A stretch of 47,578 bases of DNA from an uncultured Candidatus Poseidoniales archaeon (GTDB lineage Archaea > Thermoplasmatota > Poseidoniia > Poseidoniales > Thalassarchaeaceae): positions 1 to 47,578 of the forward strand of contig CACKMK010000007.1 in assembly GCA_902601345.1 (NCBI GenBank). The letters run 5' to 3'. Positions 1 to 8,065 of this stretch are shown here, one piece after another. The first letter of the stretch is position 1. Every line of letters starts with the position of its first letter. The notes beneath the pieces were generated by a model. The model was not told the origin of the DNA. It made no database searches and saw nothing but the letters and a program-made list of their open reading frames with translations. A program made the position numbers and the translations under genes.

Positions 1-1
1 G

Positions 2-499
2 GGCGTGGAAAGCTCCGCCTTTGATGAGGGGGGTTATGGGGCAGTCTCTCACAAGGTTGCTGTTCAAATGGCCCGGGGGGCACGATATAAGTCTGGATCA
101 AACATCTCTATTGCAGTGACAGGAATCGCTGGTCCTAGCGGGTCTTCAGAAGATAAGGAAGTCGGAAGGGTTCACGTTGCAGTAATTGCCGAGGACTACT
201 TCTTGGTCAGAAGAATGGATTTCGGAGATAACGATCGTCTCGATAACAAGCGCTCATTCGCCTCGTTCGCTCTGAGATTGGCCTTGGAGGCTATTGATAG
301 GCTAGATGATGGATTAAAGAAGGAGACCTCACTAAGTAGCGATCCCGCTGGAGTCATAACGGGAGAAGACCCAGACAGACAGTCATTGTTGGGTACGGAC
401 GAATGGGAAGGGGGGATTTCATGGGGCTCTGAGAAGAAAACTGTCTCTCAATCCCTGAAGAAGATAGATCTTGCATCACTAATCGATTGGGACGAGTAA
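2..499 (+). CDS. pncC: CinA C-terminal domain / nicotinamide-nucleotide amidase (5' end cut off)
   Basis: This is the 3' part of a CinA C-terminal-type protein, the family that deamidates nicotinamide mononucleotide in NAD salvage. The frame is open to the left edge, so the true start lies outside the window. Visible family signatures are the GAVSHKVAVQMARGAR helix and the strongly conserved AVTGIAGPSG loop, followed by the VGRVHVAV strand. The core ends near residue 105. The last 55 or so residues are a charged, low-complexity tail that I do not recognise as part of the family. The stop overlaps the possible TTG start of the downstream DNA polymerase subunit by 13 bases, suggesting co-transcription. 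The family call is firm; enzymatic activity is inferred. Confidence 0.85.
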   Translation, partial: GVESSAFDEGGYGAVSHKVAVQMARGARYKSGSNISIAVTGIAGPSGSSEDKEVGRVHVAVIAEDYFLVRRMDFGDNDRLDNKRSFASFALRLALEAIDRLDDGLKKETSLSSDPAGVITGEDPDRQSLLGTDEWEGGISWGSEKKTVSQSLKKIDLASLIDWDE

Positions 500-2178
500 T
501 TCATCTGGAAGAATCTCATAGACAGATACCATCAAGGGCGTTCACATATGACGGTCTTCGTATGCGCTCGCCGAGTTGGGAAGATATGCACAACCAACTT
601 TCCTCTGCGGGATTGATTGTTCAGACTAGTGCGGTAGAGAAGCTGGAAAAACTACAGAATGTCCTCCCCCTCATAGAAGCGGCTAATTCATCAGGTGTAA
701 GGCTTCTAAATGGAGCAACAGTAGATGAGTTACTGGCCATCTCTTCATATCCAACTGAGTCCCCAGATGAAACTCAAAAATCCCCCTCTCAATCGACTTT
801 ACCCAGGCCCGAACAAGATACTCCCTACGGCAGGGTCCTTGCCCCAATCCTCCCTGCCCCCGACAAAGCGATCCCCAGGCCCAGATCGTCTTCAGGATTC
901 AACAGCTCCGACTTCCCACTGGAAGCAAGAGAAGTTGATTCGGAGATCGAGATTCATTTCGATATAACCGGGCAATCTTCTACCGAGGGGAGAATTTCAG
1001 ATATGCAATCCTGCTTCAAGAGTAGACTTGCGCAGATTAGAAGCATGATGATTTCTCATGGAGTTCTTCCAAGAAGGCCGATTAGCAACTCTGAAGCGTG
1101 GAGGAATCGCCGAAGGCTAACAAACAAGGAATCAGAATTCACAATCATTGGACTATCTAGTGATGTAAGGTGGACTAAGAATGGTTGGATGAGCTTCGTT
1201 TTGGAGGATGAAAGCACTCAGATCAGGTGCATGATCAAGCCACCTTCTGATGCCTCTCCCTTGCATCCATCTCTAGACGGACTGATGGATGACGAGATAG
1301 TCGGAGTTAGTGGCAATTTCTCTTCCGGTGAGAGAGAACCCATATTATGGGTTCAGAACATACACAAACCTCCCTTAGGACAGCATTCCAAATCCCAAGC
1401 AGGGGAGGATTCGGCCGTTTCCGCAGCATTCCTGTCCGACGTACATCTGGGAAGCAAGACTTTCCTCGCACCTCAGTGGGAGAAGATGGTTCAATGGTTC
1501 AAGAACGACCCTCTGGCTAAGACCGTCAAATACTTCGTTCTCACAGGTGATGGGGTAGATGGGGTGGGAATTTATCCCGGTCAGGAGAGGCATCTAGCAA
1601 TCACCGACTTATTCAATCAATACGGGGAGCTGGCAAGGATGCTAGAAGATATACCCGATTGGGTCGATGTGGTGATGCTCCCCGGAAATCATGACGCCGT
1701 TCGACCAGCAGAGCCCCAGCCAGCCCTAGATCCAGAGGTACAACAGGACTATTCGAATACCACATTTGTTGGAAATCCCTGCGACTTCAGCCTTCATGGC
1801 ATCAGAATACTTTCGTACCACGGAAAGAGCATAGACGATTTCGTAGCCACGCTTCGGTCAGTCACCTATTCCAAACCGGAGATGGCCATGCGTGCCATGC
1901 TTGAGAGGAGGCACCTCGCTCCCTCATGGGGTGGCAAAACGCCGCTTTCTCCTGAGCCAGAGGATAGGATGGTAATTCCAGTCGTTCCAGATATTTTCGT
2001 GACTGGGCACGTGCATGGGCATTTTGTCGGGGACCACAAGGGCACACTCATGGTACACAGCTCCACTTGGCAGGATCAGACAGATTTCCAGAGAATGTTG
2101 GGATTCCAGCCAAAGCCATGTATTCTCACTGTGGTTAATCTACATACTTTCGCGACGGAATCAATCGATTTCATCTAG
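487..2178 (+). CDS. polB: DNA polymerase D (PolII) small subunit DP1, proofreading exonuclease
   Basis: DP1 is the Mre11-like 3'-5' exonuclease and regulatory subunit of the archaeal replicative polymerase PolD. After a variable, proline-rich N-terminal region (about residues 75-140) comes an OB-fold (about 215-295, with FTIIGLSSDVR) and then a calcineurin-type phosphoesterase domain. Metal-ligand motifs are intact: SDVHLGS with D318 and H320, TGDGVDG near 354, PGNHD near 400, and GHVHGH near 510. The exonuclease is therefore probably active. The start is uncertain: TTG at 487 overlaps the upstream gene, while ATG at 562 would drop 25 residues. The large subunit DP2 is not in the window. The stop codon directly abuts the stop of the convergent HAD gene. 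Confidence 0.95.
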   Translation: MGRVIHLEESHRQIPSRAFTYDGLRMRSPSWEDMHNQLSSAGLIVQTSAVEKLEKLQNVLPLIEAANSSGVRLLNGATVDELLAISSYPTESPDETQKSPSQSTLPRPEQDTPYGRVLAPILPAPDKAIPRPRSSSGFNSSDFPLEAREVDSEIEIHFDITGQSSTEGRISDMQSCFKSRLAQIRSMMISHGVLPRRPISNSEAWRNRRRLTNKESEFTIIGLSSDVRWTKNGWMSFVLEDESTQIRCMIKPPSDASPLHPSLDGLMDDEIVGVSGNFSSGEREPILWVQNIHKPPLGQHSKSQAGEDSAVSAAFLSDVHLGSKTFLAPQWEKMVQWFKNDPLAKTVKYFVLTGDGVDGVGIYPGQERHLAITDLFNQYGELARMLEDIPDWVDVVMLPGNHDAVRPAEPQPALDPEVQQDYSNTTFVGNPCDFSLHGIRILSYHGKSIDDFVATLRSVTYSKPEMAMRAMLERRHLAPSWGGKTPLSPEPEDRMVIPVVPDIFVTGHVHGHFVGDHKGTLMVHSSTWQDQTDFQRMLGFQPKPCILTVVNLHTFATESIDFI

Positions 2179-2865
2179 CTAAGGGACTTCCTCACCAGGG
2201 AAAATTAACGGCCATATCAGGCTCAAATTCTTCTCTTTAACTACAGGGACACCTGCTTCCATGAAAGCCTCCAGTGCCCTCTCTCTTCTTGGATTGAATC
2301 CGATGAATTTGGACCCCTGGATCTTCATTGACAAGTCTGTGCTGGAATCTCCCACAGAAACTATTTGTGATGGCTCGAACCCGTTTATTTTTGCTAATTT
2401 TTCGACCATAATCCCCTTATCATGTGTTAGAACCCTGGTTGGGAGGCCACCCAATAGCCACCCTTCATCATCCCATTCGAAACCATTTGCAACCCAGTCG
2501 TCTACCTTCAGCATGTTTGCTATAGCACCTACGAAGATGTCTACTCCAGAGGAAACAATTGCTACAAAAACTCCTCTTCTCTTCAGATTCTCGACTACCT
2601 TTCTGGCACCCTCAATTAGCCCTACCCCGCTGTAGCAACGCATTATGTCATCCCTATGGATCTCTGGACGAACCTCCCTCCATAGTTTGATATCGTGAGT
2701 AACAAATTCCTCCTCCGAGATTTTACCATCCAAGAACATCTCTAGAGCCTCCTGATGTTCTCCCCCGTCATCTTCCCCAGTTCCGAAGCTTCTGTGAATC
2801 ATTTGCCAAGAGGAGCCATTGTCAGATAGCACCCCGTCACAATCGAAAACTACCGCTTTAATCAC
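2179..2865 (-). CDS. serB: HAD-family phosphatase, phosphoserine phosphatase-like
   Basis: This is a haloacid dehalogenase-superfamily phosphatase of the SerB type. Motif I is FDCDGVLSD near residue 8, with the nucleophilic and acid/base aspartates. Motif II is IVSSG near 105, the motif III lysine is in THDKG near 149, and motif IV is VGDSSTDLSM near 172. The length of 228 residues and a helical cap of about 70 residues between motifs I and II fit phosphoserine phosphatase. Related phosphatases acting on other small phosphates share this layout, so the substrate is inferred. The start is GTG at 2865. A TAATAATT element at 2891-2898 sits about 29 nt upstream, suggesting a nearly leaderless transcript. 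Confidence 0.8.
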   Translation of the reverse strand: MIKAVVFDCDGVLSDNGSSWQMIHRSFGTGEDDGGEHQEALEMFLDGKISEEEFVTHDIKLWREVRPEIHRDDIMRCYSGVGLIEGARKVVENLKRRGVFVAIVSSGVDIFVGAIANMLKVDDWVANGFEWDDEGWLLGGLPTRVLTHDKGIMVEKLAKINGFEPSQIVSVGDSSTDLSMKIQGSKFIGFNPRRERALEAFMEAGVPVVKEKNLSLIWPLIFPGEEVP

Positions 2866-2938
2866 TAATTTGCGGCTATCCGGAGACGGCTAATAATTGG
2901 GTAGGTGAGTTGATTTGCTCGGAACCCTTCCCCGAAAT

Positions 2939-3205
2939 ATGGAAGATGCCAAGAACTATGACAGAGCGATCAAGGTAACTATGCTCATGTTCGGGCCATT
3001 GGCGGAGAAAATGGGGACTAGAGAGATAGAAGTCAATATGCCAGATGGGACAACTCTAATCCAATTGGCAGAGCGTTTTGAATTAGAGGGAATGCTGGAT
3101 TCCGGAATGAGAGTGGCAATCGATGGAATTGTAGAGCCGAATACATCCCGTGAGCTCCATGACTCGGCTGAAGTTGCCTTCCTCCCTCCAGTTTCAGGCG
3201 GTTGA
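2939..3205 (+). CDS. moaD: MoaD/ThiS-family sulfur carrier protein
   Basis: This is a small beta-grasp protein ending exactly in FLPPVSGG. The C-terminal Gly-Gly is what becomes adenylated and thiocarboxylated in MoaD, the small subunit of molybdopterin synthase. An N-terminal MLMFGPLAEKMG strand-helix and DGTTLIQLAE match MoaD better than ThiS. I chose ATG 2939 (88 residues); an in-frame TTG at 2915 would add eight. It is transcribed divergently from the HAD gene across a short intergenic region. No other molybdopterin genes are in the window. Archaeal relatives (SAMPs) can also be conjugated to proteins, so both roles are possible. Confidence 0.82.
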   Translation: MEDAKNYDRAIKVTMLMFGPLAEKMGTREIEVNMPDGTTLIQLAERFELEGMLDSGMRVAIDGIVEPNTSRELHDSAEVAFLPPVSGG

Positions 3206-3260
3206 AGGCGGACGATGCCAAAACATTTGAACAAAGCCCTTCACACCGTGTCCTGTTAGC

Positions 3261-3467
3261 ATGGCAATAGGGTCTACAGAAATCGTCATCCTGGTAGTAT
3301 TCGGGATACTAATTTTCGGGGCAAACAAGATACCGCAATTGGCTAGAGGGGTTGGAAGGGCCAAGGGCGAATTCCAGATGGGGATGAAGGAAGCGTCCGA
3401 GATGGCAGCCATAGGGGACATGGATAGAGGGGGGATGACCGAAGACATCGCCTCCGAGCAAGAGTGA
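3261..3467 (+). CDS. tatA: Twin-arginine translocase subunit TatA
   Basis: This 68-residue protein has the TatA/TatE layout: one N-terminal membrane helix (about residues 6-22, EIVILVVFGILIFGANKIP), a glycine hinge, then an amphipathic helix (LARGVGRAKGEFQMGMKEA) and a short acidic tail. TatA oligomers form the pore for export of folded proteins. It follows moaD by 55 bases on the same strand; Tat substrates often include molybdoenzymes, but no such enzyme is visible here. No tatC is in the window. The stop codon (3465-3467) directly abuts the stop of the convergent NOB1 gene. Confidence 0.88.
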   Translation: MAIGSTEIVILVVFGILIFGANKIPQLARGVGRAKGEFQMGMKEASEMAAIGDMDRGGMTEDIASEQE

Positions 3468-3968
3468 CTAAATCTTCCTAAGCCTCAATTCTGATCCGCA
3501 GTCCTCGCACTCTCCAGGACTCTCTCTGGCGAACCTCGTTCTCCCTCTCCCAGAATTAACTCTCCCACATCCTCTGCATTTCAGCTCCCAATCCCAGGCC
3601 TCTGAGATTCCAACCGTCCCCACGGGAGACCACTTAATCCCGGACGAACTGCATACATTCTGTATCCTGTAATCATCAGTGTACAAGTGCCCCTTGATAT
3701 CGATAACTAGTGCGAGAAGTGACAGGTCAGTTTCTGAGAGGCCGTCCAAGTCACCTGTGTCGAGGGAAATCTTAGTTGCCTGATTTATGGATTCTATTGT
3801 TGGGCTCTTCCACATGAGATTCGCAGCTTCAAGAGACAACATCCGTTCGGGAGAAACCCTACTGACCTCCAACCTCTGATTTTCCACGACATACCCCCCA
3901 TCAAGTAACTCGATTGGCCAATTGATTAGGGCGGCCGTGTCCAGAACATTTGGTACACCCATGGTCAT
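3468..3968 (-). CDS. nob1: NOB1-type rRNA maturation endonuclease (PIN domain plus zinc ribbon)
   Basis: NOB1 trims the 3' end of small-subunit rRNA in archaea and eukaryotes. The N-terminal PIN domain begins with VLDTAALI (catalytic Asp near residue 10), continues with LSETDLSLLALV near 100 and YTDDYRIQNV near 117, and supplies the acidic metal site. The C-terminus is a zinc ribbon with two CxxC pairs (CRGC and CEDC) about 20 residues apart. Length (166) and domain order match archaeal NOB1. The start is ATG 3968, with a second in-frame ATG at 3962. A TATA-like element at 3992-4001 lies about 30 nt upstream. Confidence 0.9.
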   Translation of the reverse strand: MTMGVPNVLDTAALINWPIELLDGGYVVENQRLEVSRVSPERMLSLEAANLMWKSPTIESINQATKISLDTGDLDGLSETDLSLLALVIDIKGHLYTDDYRIQNVCSSSGIKWSPVGTVGISEAWDWELKCRGCGRVNSGRGRTRFARESPGECEDCGSELRLRKI

Positions 3969-4058
3969 GCGTCGTAAATCTCCAATTAGAGTTGTATTAT
4001 ATCATTTCAGTCTGCAGCCTAAAGTAATGGTTATGCAGAAGTCCTGTGGCGAACAAAC

Positions 4059-4667
4059 GTGCTAGAACAGATAACGTCGTCTGTGATCGATTGGGGGAGT
4101 AACTTCGGATTGGTTGGGCTTGCTCTGGTTTCTTTCACAGAATCCATAATCCAACCAGTTCCTCCAGATTTACTAATCATACCAATGTCTCTAGAGGCGG
4201 CTAGTACGCTAGAACTCCTCGCGATATTCCTTGTCGCCACCATTTCCAGTGTTCTAGGCTCATTGGGAGGATATGGGATTGGACTTTATGCAGGAAGGCC
4301 GATTATTGGTAGGTTTGCCAGACCTTCATTGTCCAGGAGACTGGATGAGATATTGGTCAGATACGGGGATGCAGGAGTGTTTGTTGCGGCTATATCTCCA
4401 ATTCCTTACAAACTTCTTGCATGGACTGCAGGTGCAGGAAGGATGGATATCAGACCATTCGTATTGGCTGGAATATTTGGCAGAGGCATACGGTTCGGCC
4501 TACAGGTTCTACTCATTGGTGTGTGGGGAGATGAATTCATGAATCACCTGGACAATCCACTCTTCTGGATACTAGTATGCGTGTTTTCGTTTGCAGCATT
4601 CATTCCTCTTAACAAATGGTGGAGGGGTCTGGACAACAATTCGGTCACTAATCTGCAACAGAACTGA
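4059..4667 (+). CDS. DedA/VTT-family membrane protein
   Basis: This is an integral membrane protein of the DedA/SNARE-associated (VTT) family, some members of which are lipid scramblases or flippases. It has about five hydrophobic segments. The family core is visible: FTESIIQPVPPDLLIIPM near residue 25, a glycine-rich SLGGYGIGLYAG segment near 69, and the signature ISPIPYKLLAWTAGAGRMD followed by FGRGIRFG (about 113-150). The start is GTG 4059. It most resembles the YqaA-like subgroup. The substrate is unknown. It is followed by tRNA-Glu on the same strand, with no obvious operon partner. Confidence 0.82.
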   Translation: MLEQITSSVIDWGSNFGLVGLALVSFTESIIQPVPPDLLIIPMSLEAASTLELLAIFLVATISSVLGSLGGYGIGLYAGRPIIGRFARPSLSRRLDEILVRYGDAGVFVAAISPIPYKLLAWTAGAGRMDIRPFVLAGIFGRGIRFGLQVLLIGVWGDEFMNHLDNPLFWILVCVFSFAAFIPLNKWWRGLDNNSVTNLQQN

Positions 4668-4698
4668 TTATGAGAAAGTAGCAACTCGGAAATATGCC

Positions 4699-4776
4699 GC
4701 TCCTGTGGTGTAGTACGGTCCATCATTCCGGGTTTTCATCCCGGCGACCCGGGTTCAAATCCCGGCAGGAGCACCA
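4699..4776 (+). tRNA. tRNA-Glu (anticodon UUC), CCA encoded
   Basis: This folds as a cloverleaf. The acceptor GCTCCTG pairs with CAGGAGC. The anticodon stem CCGGG/CCCGG closes the loop TTTTCAT, giving anticodon TTC. The T-arm contains GGTTCAAATCC. Discriminator A is followed by an encoded CCA. No intron is seen. Confidence 0.95.
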
Positions 4777-4853
4777 AGACAGACTCTAGAATGGCCCATT
4801 TGGTTATACACGAATTCAAAACTCATAACCTTCTGGCTGGGTTAGTTGATGAC

Positions 4854-6087
4854 ATGGGAATGGATGTAGGATTGATTAGGAAAGATTTCCCGATTCTTGA
4901 TAGGAAACTGCCAAATGGTAAGCAGTTAGTCTATTTCGACAATGCAGCTACGTCTCAAAAACCACAGTGCGTAATAGATGCGATGTCTGAGTACTACTCG
5001 GAATACAACTCGAATGCCCACAGGGCCAATCATACTCTGGCTGATGAGGCAACTACCGCTCTTGAGGGGGCTAGGAAGTCTATTTCCTCCTTTTTTGGGA
5101 CCTCTCCCGAACAGATGGTCTACACAAGCGGAGCCACCGAGGCCATCAATCTGGTCTCTTTTGCATGGGCCAGAGAGAACCTCTCCTCCGGAGATGTGAT
5201 AGTTCTCACTGAAATGGAGCATCATGCTGACATAGTCCCCTGGCAGCAACTGTCCAAGGAGAAAGGTGTAGAAGTTCGTTACGTCCCAATCGACACAGAC
5301 TCTTTCACTCTTGACATGGATGCATTCGAGGTAGCCGTTTCCGGAGCATCGCTCGTCTGCGTGGTGCATACCAGCAATGTTCTAGGAATCAGGAACCCCA
5401 TAGAGAGGATCGTGGAACTCTCCCATTCCCAAGGTGCAAGAGTTCTGTTGGACTGTGCACAGGGAGCCCCCCATGAGAGAATTAGTTTCGATCAATCCGG
5501 GGTAGACTTCGTGGCGATATCTGCTCATAAGATGGGGGGGGCCAACTGGAATAGGGTGCCTTTTGGTTAAGCGAGACGCAATGGAGCAGATGGCTCCATT
5601 TATGACTGGGGGATCAATGATCAAGACGGTTAGTGTCGAAGGATCCACCTTCCAGGAGGGACACGCAATGCTGGAAACTGGAACCCCCAGGATCGCAGAA
5701 GCAATAGGCTGGGGGGCTGCTGTTGAATGGCTGGACAGGCATGACATGAAAGAGATACATTCGCACATAAACAGAATCGCATCTTGGACCGCTGAGCAAA
5801 TATCCGAGATAGATGGCATAACCGTCTATGGAGACCCAACCAGAGGGGACAGTAGCGGGGCAGTCTCTTTCCTCCACGAATCAATACAGTCACAGGATCT
5901 CGCCCTACTGTTGGACGAGGGAGGATTCGCAGTGAGGACGGGCCATCACTGTGCGCAGCCTCTAATGGACGCGTTAGGGGTCCCATCTACCAACAGGGCC
6001 TCTTTCTGGCTTTACAACACCATGGACGAGGCAGAAGCGTTCGTGGAGCATCTGAGATATGTTGTCGATAGGTTTTCGGACAAGTAA
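4854..6087 (+). CDS. sufS: Cysteine desulfurase SufS, frame broken by one extra G at 5534-5541
   Basis: SufS is the PLP-dependent enzyme that takes sulfur from cysteine for Fe-S clusters. The first part (4854-5570) carries DNAATSQKP, TSGATEAINL and the PLP-lysine motif AHKMGG. The second part (about 5542-6087) carries LVKRDAMEQM and the catalytic cysteine in RTGHHCAQP. An 8-G run at 5534-5541 shifts the frame; seven Gs would restore AHKMGGPTGIG and give about 410 residues, the normal family length. No other damage is visible, so a sequencing or assembly error in the homopolymer is most likely; real inactivation or slippage are alternatives. ATG 4854 or 4860 matches the usual N-terminus better than ATG 4791. 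sufE and sufT follow. Confidence 0.85.
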
Positions 6088-6562
6088 TGAGCAATTTCAA
6101 GTCCAATGGTCCAGAGGCGATGTCGTGGATGATGGAAGGAGTTGGCCAGAGCAGTTGGACTCCATTGTCGAGGAGTTCTCATCCTGCTTCGACTCCATGG
6201 AGAGGTACGAGCTCCTTTTCCAATACGCAAAGAGGAACCCCTCTCCTTTGCCCGTCGAAGAGTGGGATGATGGAAACCAAGTACATGGTTGCCAATCACG
6301 TGCACATGTCTCTTGCGACCTTGACGAAGAGGGGCAATTCGTCCTGAGGGGCGGGGCCGATGCGCAGATTGTGCAGGGTCTGATTGCGGTAACTGCGATT
6401 GCTGTGAACGGAATGAGTCCTTCCTATGTCGCGGCAATGTCTCCAGAATTCGCGGACTCGATGGGCATAAGGTCATCACTAACGCCAAGCAGAGCGAACG
6501 GTTTTCTGAATATGTTCAAGAGGGTCCAAGAAGAGGCTTCTTCGCTATCGGGGAGGACTTAG
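6059..6562 (+). CDS. sufE: SufE-family sulfur acceptor
   Basis: SufE accepts persulfide sulfur from SufS and passes it to the scaffold. The core is recognisable from ERYELLFQYAKRNPSPLP onward, with the conserved cysteine in VHGCQSRAHV, then GGADAQIVQGLIAV and SLTPSRANGFLNMF near the end. The ORF begins inside the end of sufS (28-base overlap). A shorter start is plausible: GTG 6125 or TTG 6155 would place the protein closer to the usual 140 residues. The order sufS-sufE-sufT indicates an Fe-S assembly operon; sufBCD are not in the window. Confidence 0.85.
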   Translation: MLSIGFRTSNEQFQVQWSRGDVVDDGRSWPEQLDSIVEEFSSCFDSMERYELLFQYAKRNPSPLPVEEWDDGNQVHGCQSRAHVSCDLDEEGQFVLRGGADAQIVQGLIAVTAIAVNGMSPSYVAAMSPEFADSMGIRSSLTPSRANGFLNMFKRVQEEASSLSGRT

Positions 6563-6563
6563 G

Positions 6564-6869
6564 TTGGTCACAGAATCAGAGGTGATGGAATCTCTGTCAA
6601 ATGTCGAGGATCCAGAACTAAATCTGAAGGTTACCGATTTGGGACTGATTTACTCCGTGGTCATCAGCTCAAACCATGTAGAGGTTGAGATGACCCTTAC
6701 TAGTCCCGGTTGTCCCGTCGCTCCAGAGTTGATGGCGGCTGTGCATAGGGCAGCTTTAGCTACAGAGGGAATCGAAAGCGTTCACGTGAATCTGACTTTC
6801 TCCCCTCCCTGGGACCCTAGGGTCCACTCTTCCGAGGACGCGAAGTTCGAGATGGGAATTTTCGACTAA
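6564..6869 (+). CDS. sufT: MIP18/DUF59-family Fe-S assembly protein (SufT-like)
   Basis: This is a single-domain MIP18-family protein of 101 residues. Visible are the family's DPELNLKVTDLGLIYSV segment (residues 16-32), TLTSPGCPVAPEL with the conserved cysteine near residue 50, and the C-terminal FSPPWDP. Members such as SufT mature or deliver Fe-S clusters; PaaD relatives act in phenylacetyl-CoA epoxidase, but none of that pathway's partners are here. The start is TTG 6564, one base after the sufE stop, so translational coupling is likely. Its 3' end overlaps the convergent folD by four bases. Confidence 0.88.
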   Translation: MVTESEVMESLSNVEDPELNLKVTDLGLIYSVVISSNHVEVEMTLTSPGCPVAPELMAAVHRAALATEGIESVHVNLTFSPPWDPRVHSSEDAKFEMGIFD

Positions 6870-7744
6870 ACCAGTTGCATCTCTGTGGCCCTGAGCGTAT
6901 TTTCCATCAACACGGCTATTGTCATTGGCCCTACTCCTCCTGGGACGGGTGTGATCCAACCTGCAACCTCCGAAACTTCAGGAGAAACATCTCCTGCCAA
7001 CCCGCCTTCTACACGAGAAATACCAACATCAACGACGAAAGCGCCCTGCTTAACCCATTCCTTCCTGACCATATGGGGTCTACCAACTGCAGCAATCAGT
7101 ATGTCTGCCTGATTGCATATTGAGGAAATGCCCTCAGTCTTAGAGTGAACTATGGTGACCGAAGCATCACAACCAGGCTGTGCTAGCATTAGTGCCATGG
7201 GCATCCCAACTATCCTTGAGCGACCCAGAACCACAACCCTAGCTCCTCGAGTTTTCACTCCGCTAGACTTTAGGATCCTCATTACTCCGTATGGAGTACA
7301 TGGCATTAGTCCGCCAGCTTGACCCTGTACCAGTTTTCCAAGATTGACAGGATGGAATCCGTCAACATCCTTTTGCGGAAGTATGGACGATGCAATTGCC
7401 AGTTCGTCGACTCCATCCGGTGCCGGACTTTGAACTAGTATTCCGTGGATATTTGGGTCCGAGTTAAGAGAGCTAACTACTTCTATGATTTCTTCTAGAT
7501 TCGAACTTCCCGGCATGTCAATCCGAGTGCTAATTATTCCACACCTCTCACACGCTCGTTCTTTGTTCCTTACATACACATGGCTAGCAGGGTCGTCTCC
7601 CGCTATCACTACAGCAAGGTGAGGAACAACCCCTTGTCCCTTCAGTGAAGAAACTCTCTCCGATACCTCTTCTTGGATTTTTATCCCAAGAGCCTTGCCA
7701 TCAACAATCCGTGCGCTCACGCTAACACGAACGTATCTTGACAT
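6866..7744 (-). CDS. folD: Bifunctional methylenetetrahydrofolate dehydrogenase / methenyl-THF cyclohydrolase
   Basis: FolD interconverts 5,10-methylene- and 10-formyl-tetrahydrofolate using NADP. The catalytic lysine is in YVRNKERAC near residue 62. Other family blocks are GILVQSPAPDGVDE near 105, KDVDGFHPVN near 130, PCTPYGVM near 152, the Rossmann motif GRSRIVGMPMA near 178, and the C-terminal PVPGGVGPMTIAVLMENT. The length of 292 matches the family. Position 5-6 after the catalytic region reads QSP where QLP is usual, a mild variation. The start is ATG 7744. It is convergent with the suf genes. Confidence 0.95.
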   Translation of the reverse strand: MSRYVRVSVSARIVDGKALGIKIQEEVSERVSSLKGQGVVPHLAVVIAGDDPASHVYVRNKERACERCGIISTRIDMPGSSNLEEIIEVVSSLNSDPNIHGILVQSPAPDGVDELAIASSILPQKDVDGFHPVNLGKLVQGQAGGLMPCTPYGVMRILKSSGVKTRGARVVVLGRSRIVGMPMALMLAQPGCDASVTIVHSKTEGISSICNQADILIAAVGRPHMVRKEWVKQGAFVVDVGISRVEGGLAGDVSPEVSEVAGWITPVPGGVGPMTIAVLMENTLRATEMQLV

Positions 7745-7756
7745 TTGACAATTGGC

Positions 7757-7990
7757 TCATATCGGGGTCCAGAATCCCAAAGCTCTAGCCACGCACCAAC
7801 CTGACCAACCTTCGAAGATAGCAAATGATCCCCCTCCAATCAGAGAGGCAGGGACCAGCCACATTGCGCCCACATCAATTCCCTGAACATAGAGGAAAGA
7901 AGCTGCGACAATTCCGACCAGGACTCCGAACGATCCCGAAATCAAGCGAAGGAATTTTCCCCTAGAGCCTATGTTGCACTCCAGTTTCAC
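7757..7990 (-). CDS. Small two-helix membrane protein, DUF2892-like
   Basis: This 77-residue protein opens with CNIGSRGKFLRL, has two hydrophobic helices (LISGSFGVLVGIVAASFLYV and AMWLVPASLIGGGSFAIF), and ends WCVARALGFWTPI. That resembles the DUF2892 inner-membrane domain, sometimes fused to rhodanese. No function is known. The frame is open back to 8062, but I chose GTG 7990 because a TATA box at 8011-8021 lies about 26 nt upstream, the spacing expected for a leaderless start. The longer version would begin three bases from the tRNA-Thr 3' end and add an asparagine-rich stretch unlike the family. Confidence 0.65.
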   Translation of the reverse strand: MKLECNIGSRGKFLRLISGSFGVLVGIVAASFLYVQGIDVGAMWLVPASLIGGGSFAIFEGWSGWCVARALGFWTPI

Positions 7991-8010
7991 AAGGAAATTA
8001 CTGTTGTTGT

Positions 8011-8021
8011 TATTTATAAAA
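8011..8021 (-). promoter_or_regulatory. TATA box for the small membrane protein at 7757-7990
   Basis: On the minus strand this reads TTTTATAAATA. Its centre is about 26 nt before the GTG at 7990, matching archaeal TATA-to-TSS spacing and implying a leaderless mRNA. It lies between tRNA-Thr and the gene. Confidence 0.6.
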
Positions 8022-8065
8022 TACTGTTTTTCAATATCAATAGTAGTATCTCTCCCTTCCATCTT

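Noticed and set aside
4791-4853. Upstream ATG for SufS at 4791
   Set aside because: It starts 14 bases after the tRNA-Glu 3' end and adds 21 residues not seen in the family; ATG 4854 fits the normal N-terminus.
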